A stretch of DNA of 64,000 nt, taken from positions 8,900,187 to 8,964,186 of the forward strand of contig NC_133500.1 in NCBI RefSeq assembly GCF_025370935.1, written 5' to 3'. Every line of letters begins with the position of its first letter. Positions within the stretch are counted from its first letter, which is position 1. Of the stretch, positions 9,348 to 20,387 are shown piece by piece. The notes below the pieces were generated by a model, which was not told the DNA's origin, made no database searches, and saw nothing but the letters and a program-made list of their open reading frames with translations. Source of the DNA: Choristoneura fumiferana. Taxonomy: Eukaryota > Arthropoda > Insecta > Lepidoptera > Tortricidae. Made by a program: the position numbers and the translations under genes.

Positions 9348-12300
9348 ATGCCATCGAAAAAGAGAAAATACAATGCGAGGTTTCCCGCCGTGAGTAGAAA
9401 AGCGCTGTTTGACGGCAGTAACTATGTGTAATAGGTGTTGTTTTTGGATTGGTTGTGATATCGTGATATTGTTTATTTGTAGGGTCGAATTAAGAAGATA
9501 ATGCAGACGGACGAGGAGGTCGGAAAAGTAGCCCAGGCCGTGCCAATCATAATCTATATCCTTTTCAATAGACGAGCGCAATGAAAATTGCCGTTTTGTG
9601 TATCTTGTTATTGAAGTCTGTTCAGTGTTACATATTATTAGACAAAGATATTTGAGCTTTTCTTAAAGCTTTGAGTCAGTTTAAGCCATTATTATGATCA
9701 TGAAATCTTATTACGCATCTTAGTATTAGGAAAAGAATGAGCAAGTCAGACCTTATTTCCGATTTGGATTTATTATGGTCCTGTCATGTTTATTGTTAGT
9801 AGATTAAAAGTAAATCCACTGGTGAACTAATTTTACTAAGTAGTTTGGAAGAACAACATTTGTTTCTTCAATTTCATTTACAGGGCTTTTAAATATCATT
9901 TTTTTAAAGCAGCAAAGGGGGTAGTATAATGAAGATGAAAACTTTAGACTACTTAATTTGTTGACAAAAATTTGACAAATATGCTTAAAGCCAGTTAGAA
10001 ACATGCATGTTGCTTGGACATTTTCATGCCAGGAGCTTGCATATTGTATGAAGTTTTACAAAGGTGAGCTATTGACGTTTGTCATTTTTTTTCTATCAAA
10101 CTAGGTATAGGTACTACCACGAGAGGAAGTGAATGAATACACAGCTACAACTTTTTGTGTAATGACTAGGTTTGGGACTTTTGGATGCTTACTGTGGTTC
10201 TAGAATCCATGGAGTCGTCATTCGTCATATGCTAAAAAAAAACAATTTGCGAAGTCAAAGTTATGTAATATTTTACATTTTATTTACTTGCATATTTAAC
10301 ACAACATAATACAAATTGTTATTTTCATATACACTAAAAACAATTCTGTTAATCAAAATAAACTAAAACAATTACTTTATGTGACAGCACAAAAATGTCT
10401 CCTTCAACTGTCTAATATTACCCGAAACTTCCAAATCTGAGGCGGCACTACCTTTTTTTTGGTATAAATGTATCATAATCGTCATCAATTACTATTTCAT
10501 GTTCATTTTAAAAAAAGGTAGTAAGCATGGATTGTTACTGTTTTTCCTATATTTTGCGCGGTTAAATGAGTTGTATATTGATCAAAAACTCTTTTGTGTT
10601 GAAAAAGATCTTTCTACTCACATCGACTGAAGTTAAAAACTAATTCTCGAAAAAAATATCCAATACTGATATCTCTGTGGTACTAATGAGTTTCACAAGT
10701 CGTATTAAAATGATTCAGTTCAATTATAACAAAATTAATGATAATGTCCTTTATCAAAAGTGACAATATTACTCAATTTTTTTAAATATTAAGTTACAAA
10801 AAAGTTGTCAGTAGTCTGTCCAACACTAATATCAAAGAAGATGCATATTTAGATAAATTGTATATGTATTGCGTCACCTGTGAACTGCGGCCACTATAAT
10901 TATAAAGAATTATGATAATTTATTGCACCATATAATAATGTGTTTAATTTACGATGTAACAACATTATCATAGTATTTAATATATTGTTTTATTTTTATA
11001 TTCTGACTTGAACTTCAAAAATTTTATAATATCATATGACGACTCCATGGATTCTAGAAACATGGTAAGCATCCAAGTCCCAACCCTAGTAATGACAGCA
11101 GGATTTTGACATTTTCCCGTTTCATTCATTCTCCTTTTGTGCAATCAGTTCTTTTTGCACTATCTTGACTTCGACTCTTGTGGCACTATCTTTAAATAAC
11201 TTAAGCAATCTTGATTTGTCTTTCTATTGAAGAATACTTTTGCAAGTTAAATAACAGGAACTAACAAATAAATAACTATGTATATTACACAGTTATTTAT
11301 AACTATTTGGGTATGATTTTATATATCACTGTCACCTAATAAATAATATTTGTTCCACAAACAGTAGATCTGTCACCTAAATTGAATCACCAGAAAATAT
11401 AAAATGGTTAGATATTAATTAAAAATTACTTGGAAATAATATCGATCATCTAATTATTATATTGGGTTCCAAAAATAATAAATGTGTCACTAAAATTGAA
11501 TCACCAAGACGCGCATTGCGGGTCGCAGTTCTACTTAACACTCCTCGCTTCGCTCGTCGTCATACCTAACCAGACCAACCCTAGTAAACTTATAACACCC
11601 TTGCATTTGGGGGTTAAAAATACAAAATATGCAGGTTGCCGACATTTATCGACTTTTATAGGTTTTTTTTCTCGTCTAACCCTATCATTGGATAGGTCTT
11701 TTAAAACCATTGTTGTGAAGACGATTTTTCGATTCAGTAATCTATTTGCGAAATATTTAACCATAAAGTGCACATTTTTAGTGAATTGCAGCGTTCCCCC
11801 ACCCTTCTAAAAGTGAAACTGTTGGTTTGAAAAATTTAAAAAAAAATCATAATGGCAGGAAGTATCATAATTTACAAATAAAGCTATAACTGCTATGTTT
11901 GCCTGAGAACTATTTAAGAGCAAATAGCATCCTAAGCTAAAAATATACCGCTTAAACTTGGAAGATTCCATACAAAATGCAAAATCCTTAGAAAAATAAT
12001 AGATACTTCATTTTTTCGTAACGGCTACGGAACCCTATCTTGCCCGTGTCTGCAGGGCTACTGCGAAACTCGAAGTTCGTGTCGTGCGGTCCCTCTGACA
12101 CTTATACTATTTAATACGAGAGCGAGAGGGACCGCACGACACGACTTCGAGTTTCGAGTTTCGTAGTAGCCCTGCTGAGGCCTACTCCGAAGTTCGTATC
12201 GTACCGTCCCTCTTGCATGCTCTCGCTCTCGTATTAAATAGGTAGTATAAGTGTCAGAGGGACCGAAAGACGCGAACTTCGATTTTAGAATTTCGTAGTA

Positions 12301-15300
12301 ACCCTGCTGACACGCTCTTGGCCGGTTTTTTTTACGTTACGACTATCGATCCTACGTGAGTGGTAAATTCCGAGAAATAATTATGTGGGCGTTCACTCCC
12401 GTCCAGTCGATTCCTGGTGACTAATGTGTTTTGACATCGTAATTTAGGTATCCCATCCGGATGTTTATATGATCTGTTGTCAGAATCCACTAATTTTAAT
12501 GAAAAGTAAACGCGGGATTCTGAACGACAGAGAGGCAACACTACGCCTCTCCCCTGTCTACCTATACCTACTCTTCAGTTCGACACCGTAGTTAACCCCC
12601 GACGCAAAAAGAGGGGCGTTATAAGTTTGACCGCTATGTGTGTCTGTGTCTGTGTCTGTCTGTCTGTGGCACCGTAGCTCTTAAACGGGTGTGGACCGAT
12701 TTGAATGCGGGTTTTTTATTTGATTCCAATAATTGAATAGGCACTATAATGTTACGCGATTCGAACACAATCCGGGAGTAACGTAAAGACGTCGCATAAA
12801 AAATGTATCTCAAAAATGCGTCAAAACTGAGTATTAAGTAATGAACTTTTAGGCAGATTTATTATGGCGCGTGGTATACGATATGCACAAAAGATGACGT
12901 ATCGTGGCGCAGCTGTTGCTATATCGAAAATACAAACTGAGACATGGATGCACAGAAAAACCAGAAAAAGAGACCAGCGCTGGGAATCGAACCCAGGTCG
13001 TCAGCAATCCGTGCTGCGTGCTATAACCCCTACACCACCGCTGGACAGGAATCTAGACACGAATTTTTCCTATGCATACATATCTCAGGTTGCTTATTTC
13101 TACTACGCTACTTATGCAGCACACTAGCTGCTAGCTAGCTGTTGCTGTTATCGACGCGAGCTGTTATCCACATAGAGATGTGCGAGAATGTGTTTTTAAT
13201 GACCACTAGAGTGGAAACGAAGCCTTAAGGTACTTACTTCACTTGACCCTCTGACCCGCGTCAGTAAAAAACGTATTCAAGTGAGTTTATTTGCATGTAT
13301 CACGCGACATAGTTCGTTACCAGTTAGGTTAGATTATATGTCTATCTAGTATCTAGTACATGTATCTATGTGTAAGTAAGTATGGGCGAATTCTTAAATT
13401 TCGAAGCAATAATTTTATCAAAATATCTGAACACGACTCTATTGTTTACGGCGTAAGCGTGTTCAGATATTTTGATCAAATTTTGCTCACAAGTTTACGA
13501 ACTCGACTGTACCTTCGTCTGTCTTTTATAGTAATATAGTCTTAGCCCCTGTTTCACCACTAATGGATAAATTTTATTTGATAGATAAATGACCTGCCGT
13601 CTTCGTCTATTCGGACATAACCTAACCAACAAAAAGTTGAAAAACCCGCGACTTTGTCACTTTTTGAAGTGAATATCTCAAAAATGGCTGAACCGATTTT
13701 GATGAAACATGTCTAAGAACTATCGCTAGAAAACCTGAATTCAAATAAAAATGGCATTCAAATCGGTCCACCCGTTTAAGAGCTACGGTGCCACAGACAG
13801 ACACAGACACACATAGCGGTCAAACTTATAACACCCCTCTTTTTGCGTCGGGGGTTAAAAACAGAATAAAATAAATATTTTAGGGGGCTCCCATACAACA
13901 AACGTGATTTTTTGGCGTTTTTTGCTCGATAATAACGGCAACAGGTAGAATCTTGAAATATTCATAGAATACTATCACTTTAAAAATAAATAATTCGTAC
14001 TTAAAATAAAATAAAATAAATATTTAAGGGGGGCTGCTATACGTGTTTTTTTTACTAATGTCTAATGTTGTATAGATAATGGTACGGAACCCTTCGTGCG
14101 CGAGTCCGACTCGCACTTCCCCGGTTTTTTTCCCAAGAAACTACCCAATTTCCGAGACACATCGCGGTCTTAATTTACAAATTCGGTATATAACAAAGCT
14201 GGTTTTGGGAGCGCCCTTTATAATGTCCGCACCCACACATCTACATTTAGTACTTATTACTTATTCGGTGCTTTAGATGTCACCTTTAGGTACTGAAAGA
14301 GGGGTTTTTCCACTCCCCACTTAGGTGAGCCAAACCCAAGAACGGATCGATGGAATTGATTAAAATAGAAAAACTGAGGCGTTTGTAAAATGCATGCATT
14401 TTGGGCATTTCTATCTACCGTTGTACCCAGAGTTTATCTCTCCGATTTCAACAAAATTTGGGAGGTAGACTCAGTCCATGATTCCGAGCTGGAAAAACAG
14501 AGTCTCCAGATGTGTCCCCAAAATATTGTATGGATGTGTGGTGGACGTTTTGTTACGAATTTTTCTTAATTGGACTATCCGACATTAAGGCATTATAACC
14601 TTCGAACTTTTTGACAATGGACAATGTGACACCTGGACTCTCGGACATATAGACTATCCGACATTAAGGCATTATAACCTTCGGACTTTTTGACCATGGA
14701 CAATGTGACACCTGGACTTTCTGTCATTTGGACATGTATGCCCCTAAACGAATATTTTTATATCAGAAATGCCCTTTTACCCGACTCGTCAAGCATTGTT
14801 ATGTTTTTCGAGCATATGTTCGCACCCTAACGGTTGGACGGGTTTTAACATTATGACGTATCATTAGAACATTCGATTTTTCATAACTATCGTAGTGACA
14901 TCCATACTTAATATTATAAATGCGAAAGTGTGTGTGTGTTTGTATGTTTGTCCGTCTTTCGCGCGTCGAAAACGGAGACGATTTTTATCCGGAGTTTCGA
15001 TAACGAATTGATTTTTTTATTTTCCCAGCAAAATCATCACGCACAGTTTCCAAGTGGACAGAAACTGCGACGGAGCTCCGCTAGCGCTACCGACCTACCT
15101 TGAGCCGTTAAGAGTATTGGGATACATAAGACTCGATAGCTTGATTCCATCGACATTTTTTTCTTTGACTCACGCAAAATTTCATTGGCTTCGTGAAAAA
15201 AAGCGAAATGAAAATTTGCTACAAAGAAAAAACGATTATAGGAAAATAATCTAACAATTAACAAACCATTTACCTCGCCTCGCTCCGCTCAGCTGTTTCC

Positions 15301-18300
15301 ACCAGAGCGATGCGAATATAAGTAAATGAAGCGTTCCTATTGGTTCATGAAAAACACATTCCTTGCAACACATCAATGGTGAAAACGGTTCCGTATGTTT
15401 TTCTTTTTAGTTTTTTTACAGGCAGACTGTTTTTTTTATTTTTTTTTTCTATTACAAGCTTTTGAGCTGGTAAAGTTGTCGTGTATTTGAGCCGGAGGGC
15501 TGGGGGGCTAGTACAAATTTCTAAAATCTAATTTCGTATCGTACCGTCCCTCTCACTCTCGTATTACATAATATTAGCGTCAGCGGGACGGCAAGATAAC
15601 GAAGTTCGAATTTTGCACTTCGTAGTATAGGGCTTGAGCTGGGGGGCCCTGGACAAGGACCCCATGTGCCCTTATGGTGAAGACAGTATTAAGATGACGC
15701 GATAGTCTGAAACGCAGTCAATAAGTGCACTTGTGTATATAATAAAAATAAAAATACCGCTTTGTGTACTCTGCCGAACCTACATCTGACCAAATAATCA
15801 TGACGAGACGAAATAGAGCGAAATAAGTAGTTATTTGCAATTGCGCGACAATATGTTTTGCGGTGAAATTGAGCTCGTAAACATTTTCAGTATTTTCTTA
15901 GATACAACCGTAGAAATTTAAACAAATAGGCATAAAAATGACATACAGGCGGTGATCTCACTGCTCCTTACCATCAGTCAAATAAGTGGTCTATCAATTT
16001 TTAAACAAGTTCCTTTCAAATGAATGGACTGACACGTCTATTGGCATTATTTTTTTATGTCATGCAAACGATTACGAACTTTAGGGTGGTAGACCACATA
16101 TTTGGCTGATGGTACCATCAGTCATCATGATGGTATCATCGGTCTTGTCAACAACTAAGTACCTAATATAAAAACCTGTAAAGTTTGGCTTTGCCGCCCC
16201 TCGCACCCTGCCGCCAGGCCATGCCCCCTTGGTCCTAGGTAAACACACGCCTGCTTATAGCTCCTTAACTCAGCTTCCACCAACACCTCGGACATTGGAG
16301 CTGTTCGTGGAGTCGCTCCTCAGCAAGGCCATGCGCGTGACGGCGGCTCGCAACGCGAAGACCCTCAGCCCCTCTCACGTGAAGCAGTGCATCCTGGCGG
16401 AGGCGCGGTTCGACTTCCTCAGAGACCTGGTGAGTGCCTGTCAGGACCATACCCTCCTAAAACCCTACGTCAAATGTTTAATATAAGAATTTGTAACTTT
16501 ATGACAATCATGAAAATTTGGTCCTCAAGTGAGGACCGGGGGATACAGGAGGGAGTTGATACTCAAGTCTTAACCCTTTGCACTTAAAGCAGTATCATCC
16601 CAGCCTATATACGTCCCACTGCTGGGCACAGGCCTCCTCTCAGAACAAGAGGGCTTGGGCCATAGTTCCCACGCGGGCCCAGTGCGGATTGGGAACTTCA
16701 CACGCACCATTGAATTGCTTCGCAGGTTTGTGCAGGTTTCCTCACGATGTTTTCCTTCACCGCAAAGCTCGTGGTAAATTTCAAATGTAATTCCGCACAT
16801 GAATTTCGAAAAACTCAGAGGTGCGAGCCGGGGTTTGAACCCACGACCCTCTGTTTGAGAGGCGATAGGTCAAACCACTAGGCCACCACGGCTCTAAAGC
16901 AGTATCCCTAGTGCCATCCACGAAGACGCGTGATTTTGACAAAATTAGACATTAATGACATGGTAATAAGAATCACGGCACGCGTCATCGTGAACACAGT
17001 AACCAGCACCAATATTTGACAGCAAAGCGTGCATAAATATCTGATACGACTACAATTATTATATTTCCATTATAGAGCCGGTAGGAAGTGTCAAATATTT
17101 TTTCACACCTCTCCTTCAAAAAAGTAACTTTTCCTCCCTGACGAGAGGGAGCAAAGTGCAACTTTTCTGTTCAAGGCTTTTCTAAGTGTTTTAATGAAAA
17201 TGCCATTTGATAATTGGAAAGCCACGCCATTTTCTATGCTGATTGTTCTTTAATAATATTTAGAATTATTTTTTTCAAGTTTATTAATATTCGGTGTGAA
17301 AAGTTGTATGAGCCACTCGGGAGCAAAATTATTTTCATCTTGGGCGTTAACACTTGAATCCCTCATTACGCTCAGGATTCAATTGTAGAACCCTTCGCTA
17401 CATTCTGGATTCAATGTACGCCCTCGCCGTAAATACACCATTTTGCTCCCTTGTGACACAAATAACTATTGCACGCTCCGCTGTGACAGATTGCAGGTCG
17501 GCAGTGGACATTAATGCAGACGTATATTTACCCCCTGTTTCACCATCCATTGATTAAATTATTTGACGGATAAATGTGATGCCGTCTCTGTTTGTTTTGT
17601 TCGAATAGACGGAGACGGCATTAAATTTATCCATCAGTTAAAATTAATCAATGGGTGCAGTCCTGGATTTGTCAATAGGCCGTATAGGCCGCGGCCTAGG
17701 GGCGGCAGATTTCGAGAAAATTATTACTTTAGAAAGTTACATAGGGCGGCGGATATAAAGTGGCCTACACTCCTAAAAAACATAAATCCGCCACTGAATG
17801 GGTGGTGAAACAGCTCTGCTCCTTAACCTTTTACATTGTTACTATAGATAGAGCGAAAGCAAGCAGAAGTACCTACCGTACCGCTGGTAACAAGTTAAAA
17901 GTTAGTTGCTTGATTAGCTCCGCAAAGTGACGCCTTCAATCACTTATCCCTTGTTATTTCCTGCTCCAGGTCCAGAACATCCCAGACGCTTCGGAGGAAA
18001 AGGACCAGAGTGCCGAGGATTCGCCTAACGCATCCAGGTTATTACTTTAGGGCCAACGTTAGCTGACGCGGTTTGCACGGAGCTTATTGAACAATAGCAT
18101 GAGCGGCGCTAACTGCGCGCGTCGCGTGCGTAGGATTGTAGGTACCTGCACCGGCGCCCGCGCAGTGTACCCGCGCCAGCTAGCGTAAGTCCGTACTATT
18201 TAACAGTGGCTGCGAGCTGTGCTGTTTAGGGTATCCTGCCTCCTCGCAGAAATATTATTCCTAAATGTTTCATTTGACAAACTGTTTATTCTCCAACTCG

Positions 18301-19539
18301 CAATTTTCTCCGAAACGAAATATTTTTCTCGGTGTATTTTCATATGGTTTTATAGAACACAGTAGGTTAGGTTCATTTTACGTTCTTAAAAAAAAGGGTT
18401 TCAGAGAAAATCGTGAGTTGGGAAATGAAACGGTTTGGCAAATTAAACATTCGGGGATAATATTTCGCCGAAAAGACAGAGAACCGTATATCTTGCTCGC
18501 TAATCCTGCCGTGAAGCAGCAGTGCTTGCACTGTTGTGTTTCGGCGTGGAGAGTAAGACAGCCGGTGAAATTACTGGCACTTGAGGTATCCCATCTTAGG
18601 CCTCTAGGTTGGCAACGCATCTGTAATACCCCTGGTGTTATAGATGTTTATGGGCGGTGGTGCTCTTACCATCAAGAGACCCACTTGCTCGTTTGCCATC
18701 CAGTCGAATAAAAAAAAAACGCGAGTTCTCCGCCGTTTTGAAAAACTTCCAATACACAGAATTTCACGAGAATCGGTTGAAAAATGCAACTTCTGTACGA
18801 GATGGTTAATACTAACTATAAAGCCTTCGACTACATCCATCCAACAAAGTTTCCCAACATTCTCCACAGACTTTCCGACACGCCAGCACCCCCCCGCCGA
18901 CTGAACAGAGAGGACTCCAGCAGCTCCAGCAGCTCCGAGGTCCGGCCTAGGCCCTCCCGGGACCTGCCCGCGCGCAGCGTCTCCCTGGACCCCGAAATAC
19001 ACAGGCCCCGGGTCGACGTCCCCGCGACCATAGTCTCCACAGACACCGTCATCGACTTGTCCCTAAAACCCCCGCAAAAAACAATCCGCACCGCCAATTT
19101 CTACCAAGAAACGCTCCCAGATGAAGTCCAGCATCACAGTGTCATAACCCCCAATCCGACCTACGCTAGTCCACAACCTTCTACGTCTAACTACGCCAAT
19201 TTAACCCCCGTCCAGTGCAGAGTGGAACCAGTGCCAAAGCCAGAACGAAGGTTCTTCGTTGAACCGACGCCAACCCCACCCCTGACTCCGGTGACGCCAG
19301 TCATAAATATCGACTTTACGAAAAGCTTAGCTATGCCGGAAATTAAAGTTTTAGGCGCAACCGCTTCTAATATTGTTCCCAATGATATGAAGCCCAGGTT
19401 TCACAGGCAGGTCTCTAAGAATAAGGAACCGATAAAGAAAGTCAAGCCTTTGGGAGCGGTGACTACGGCAAATGCCTATGTGGACTTAGACAATTTTAAC
19501 ACTGGCAACCTACAGATCGACGAAGACTATGATACCTGA
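9348..19539 (+). CDS. DRAP1: Negative cofactor 2 alpha (DRAP1), 331 aa
   Basis: The NC2-alpha subunit pairs with NC2-beta through a histone fold, binds TBP on DNA and represses TFIIA/TFIIB assembly. Exons: 9348-9389, 9483-9555, 16287-16429, 17970-18037 and 18870-19539; phases join without error. The N-terminus MPSKKRKYNARFPAGRIKKI, then MQTDEEVGKVAQAVPIII, LELFVESLLSKA, AARNAKTLSPSHVKQC and FDFLRDL are the NC2-alpha histone fold (about 10-86). The tail is Ser-rich then Pro-rich and ends in acidic DEDYDT, like the DEEDYDS end of vertebrate DRAP1. Intron 1 is GT-AG; intron 2 is AT-AC of U12 type (separate entry). The last exon could alternatively start at the in-phase AACAG acceptor about 39 bases downstream. 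The protein is longer than human DRAP1 (about 205 aa), the extra length being low-complexity tail. Confidence 0.95.
10167..11088. mobile_element. hAT-like non-autonomous DNA transposon (922 bp)
   Basis: The ends are TAGGTTTGGGAC... and ...GTCCCAACCCTA. Long inverted arms share TCTAGAATCCATGGAGTCGT at about 10200-10219 and 11040-11059. The element is flanked on both sides by the 8-bp duplication GTAATGAC (10159-10166 and 11089-11096), the target-site length of hAT elements. The interior is AT-rich with no transposase frame. It lies in the U12-type intron of NC2-alpha. Confidence 0.88.
11097..12051. other. AT-rich intron sequence with repeat fragments
   Basis: No gene is visible. Two short AATTGAATCACCA repeats occur near 11379 and 11495, and a fragment reading AACACCCTTGCATTTGGGGG followed by TTAAAAA lies near 11600. 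The opposing reading frames here have no recognisable protein content. Confidence 0.4.
12052..12177. repeat. Palindromic repeat A, complete copy
   Basis: A near-perfect foldback: CAGGGCTACTGCGAAACTCG on the left and CGAGTTTCGTAGTAGCCCTG on the right, with TTATACTATTTAATACGAG at the centre and flanking PuGAGGGACCG arms. It lies head to tail with a second copy. Confidence 0.85.
12178..12310. repeat. Palindromic repeat A, second adjacent copy
   Basis: Starts AGGCCTACTCCGAAGTTCG and ends TTCGTAGTAACCCTGCTGA. The arms contain GTACCGTCCCTCT and AGAGGGACCG. It directly abuts the previous copy. Confidence 0.85.
12591..12735 (+). repeat. Repeat D (TTAACCCCCGACGCAAAAAGAGG type), truncated
   Basis: Begins TTAACCCCCGACGCAAAAAG and continues through GTTATAAGTTTGACCGCTAT, TGTGTCTGTCTGTGGCACCG and CTCTTAAACGGGTGTGG. 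Other copies are at 13620-13858 (minus), 37889-38115 and 39987-40222. Confidence 0.8.
12860..13047 (-). repeat. tRNA-headed SINE, family 1
   Basis: On the minus strand it starts with a tRNA-like head containing a pol III A box (GGTGGTGTAGGGG) and B box (GGTTCGATTCCCAGCGCTGG). A body follows with CTGGTTTTTCTGTGCATCCA. The same organisation appears at 52515-52660 on the plus strand. It is not a tRNA gene because the body continues conserved past the head. Confidence 0.75.
13406..13487. repeat. Short hairpin (MITE-like)
   Basis: The arm ATCAAAATATCTGAACACG (about 13417-13435) is answered by CGTGTTCAGATATTTTGAT (13458-13476), with further partial pairing outside and a loop of about 22 bases. The sequence is non-coding. 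Confidence 0.75.
13543..13617 (+). repeat. MITE C, partial copy
   Basis: CCCTGTTTCACCACTAATGG followed by ATAAATGACCTGCCGTCTTC and TCTATTCGGACA matches the left half of the repeat at 17533, 54313 and 62583. Confidence 0.65.
13620..13858 (-). repeat. Repeat D, near full length, minus orientation
   Basis: Reads, reverse-complemented, from TTTTAACCCCCGACGCAAAA to AACTTTTTGTTGG. The short reading frame over it is repeat sequence, since the same bases recur at 37889 and 39987. Confidence 0.85.
14083..14130 (+). repeat. Fragment of the GCGCGAGTCCGACTCGCACTT repeat
   Basis: GGTACGGAACCCTTCGTGCG followed by CGAGTCCGACTCGCACTTCC. It matches the right end of the repeat at 8418-8875. Confidence 0.7.
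14573..14731. repeat. Tandem duplication, 79-bp unit, two copies
   Basis: GACTATCCGACATTAAGGCA starts at 14573 and again at 14652. The two units share TTATAACCTTCG...TTTTTGAC.ATGGACAATG and TGACACCTGGACT with only a few changes. Confidence 0.85.
14905..15030 (+). repeat. RTE/SINE-like repeat start (TTAATATTATAAATGCGAAAGT)
   Basis: TTAATATTATAAATGCGAAA, a GT-rich run and TTTGTCCGTCTTTCGCGC form a very common lepidopteran repeat signature. The outer limit of the element is uncertain. Confidence 0.45.
15266..15395. repeat. MITE H copy (CACCAGAGATGTGCGAGG type)
   Basis: Contains GCCTCGCTCCGCTCAGCTGT, CCACCAGAGCGATGCGAATA and TTCCTATTGGTTCATGAAAA followed by ACACATTCCTTGCAACACAT. The same blocks, partly inverted, are at 61389-61558, and a fragment is at 41290-41325. 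Confidence 0.65.
15505..15637. repeat. Palindromic repeat A copy
   Basis: TCGTATCGTACCGTCCCTCT on the left faces CGGGACGGCAAGATAACGAA on the right, ending TTCGTAGTATAGGGCTT. Confidence 0.75.
15968..16116. repeat. Repeat E: short inverted-repeat element (GGTACCATCAGCCAAATA)
   Basis: The ends are ACCATCAGTCAAATAAGTGG and CCACATATTTGGCTGATGGT, an inverted pair. The middle contains AAACAAGTTCCTTTCAAATG and CATGCAAACGATTACGAACT. Other copies are at 38934-39578, 40216-40394 and 51375-51487. Confidence 0.8.
16590..16895 (-). repeat. tRNA-headed SINE, family 3
   Basis: On the minus strand it opens with the tRNA-like head GCCGTGGTGGCCTAGTGGTT and GGGTTCAAACCCCGG (B box). The 3' part reads GAGGCCTGTGCCCAGCAGTG followed by GGACGTATATAGGCTG. 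It is nearly identical to 61970-62278 (about six differences in 300 bases); a diverged copy is at 37585-37850. It lies in NC2-alpha intron 3. Confidence 0.85.
17081..17470 (+). repeat. Repeat G (CTCCCTGACGAGAGGGAGCAAAGTG type)
   Basis: The element begins near AGGAAGTGTCAAATATTTTT, contains CCCTGACGAGAGGGAGCAAA, has repeats reading ...GAATCC/GGATTCAA... in its middle, and ends CCCTTGTGACACAAATAACT. Minus copies lie at 46735-47120 and 47120-47345, and a fragment at 49266-49380. Confidence 0.75.
17533..17814 (+). repeat. MITE C with an insertion near its right end
   Basis: CTGTTTCACCATCCATTGAT (left) and ATGGGTGGTGAAACAG (right) are the terminal inverted repeats. The palindromic core has GACGGATAAATGTGATGCCG facing AGACGGAGACGGCATTAAAT. 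About 145 bases (17655-17800, a separate repeat containing GGCGGCAGATTTCG) interrupt it beside the right terminus. Confidence 0.8.
18488..18717 (+). repeat. A-tailed SINE-like repeat, family 4
   Basis: TCTTGCTCGCTAATCCTGCC through TTGGCAACGCATCTGTAATA and GCTCGTTTGCCATCCAGTCG, ending in a poly-A run. Copies are at 43090-43373 (minus) and 62823-63110 (plus), with a remnant at 21378-21512. It lies in the last NC2-alpha intron, ending about 150 bases before exon 5; the reading frame across it is repeat sequence. Confidence 0.8.
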
Positions 19540-20387
19540 ATATGTTTGTAAGTTTGTTTGTTCTTTTTTCTTTTTGTTTTTTTTTTTTGGTAAGTGTGAC
19601 GTCATATTTGTTATCCAATGTTTTATAATTGACGTTCTGAACGAGAAATGAGAGATGAGTAACATTCAAAAGTATTTTTTGTGGCAATTCATAGGATAAG
19701 GATCCGCGTCGCTTCAGATTCAAACCAGAATAAAAGAAGATAAAAATGAAATAGATCCTTTTGTTGTGAACTGCAACATGTCACAATAGTTTTTTTTATT
19801 GTGTTCTTGATTTAACCCTCTCTCTGCTAGGTGATCTCGCTTAGATAAAATAAACACTAACCCCCTTATTCATAAAACTTAACAAGCCTATGTTAACTAA
19901 CAAATGCTTTGTCCCTTTCTAACAAATACATATGTCGAAGTGACAGATAAGGACAAACGAATTTTAGCGGCATTTTAACTAAAATAGGTTTGACTGTCGT
20001 TTATGAATAAGGCTGTAAAGGTTACTCGGTGTTTTAAAATTGGATAGCATCTATACGTGTTGTGTTGTTTTCCATGTATGTGTGGTATTTTTTTTTAATG
20101 TGTAACAATTATTGTTTTGTTGTACGAAGTCTAATTAGGGTTAGTGTGAACTTTAGTCTTTTATTTTGTATGTAAAAAAATCTAGATGAGATTTATTTTC
20201 AACACTCAATAATAATCAATTGACACGTCCGCCCAACTAGGGTTGAACAAAAGTTACACAACATTAAAATAAAACAAGTTTCGCGCCAACCCTGAGTATT
20301 TTGGGAACCGCAGTGCTGTGCGATGTTCAAGGTCAAAAGAACATAGGCAGGGAGTATCTCATCTATATTTTTACACTTCGATAATAT
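19540..20387 (+). other. NC2-alpha 3' untranslated region and flank
   Basis: AT-rich sequence downstream of the stop. Candidate poly(A) signals AATAAA are at 19849-19854 and 20268-20273; which is used cannot be told. The whole stretch, together with the last 197 coding bases, is duplicated at 22739-23797. Confidence 0.55.
19861..20013. repeat. MITE I (CCCCCTTATTCATAAA ends)
   Basis: CCCCCTTATTCATAAAACTT on the left and CGTTTATGAATAAGG on the right are inverted, with AACAAATGCTTTGTCCCTTT in between. Another copy is at 59513-59670, and the duplicated region carries one at 23273-23425. Confidence 0.8.

Larger units (their letters stand above)
9556..16286 (+). other. DRAP1: U12-type AT-AC intron of NC2-alpha
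   Basis: No GT donor fits the end of exon 2. The coding sequence stops conserving exactly at ATATCCTTTT (9556 on), the canonical AT-AC U12 donor. The downstream exon, CT CGG ACA TTG, follows CAACAC (16281-16286), an AC acceptor. TCCTTAAC (16262-16269), a perfect U12 branch-site consensus, lies 17 bases before the acceptor. Joining these ends restores ...IIIS-RTLELF in frame. The intron is about 6.7 kb and full of repeats. Confidence 0.93.

Noticed and set aside
9483..9600. NC2-alpha exon 2 reading on to YILFNRRAQ and a stop as a short isoform
   Set aside because: Conservation ends exactly at the ATATCC donor, and the following codons are intron. A retained form is possible but unsupported.
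18265..18711. 148-codon plus-strand reading frame as a gene
   Set aside because: Most of it is the family-4 A-tailed repeat, whose sequence recurs at 43090 and 62823. It lies in the last NC2-alpha intron.
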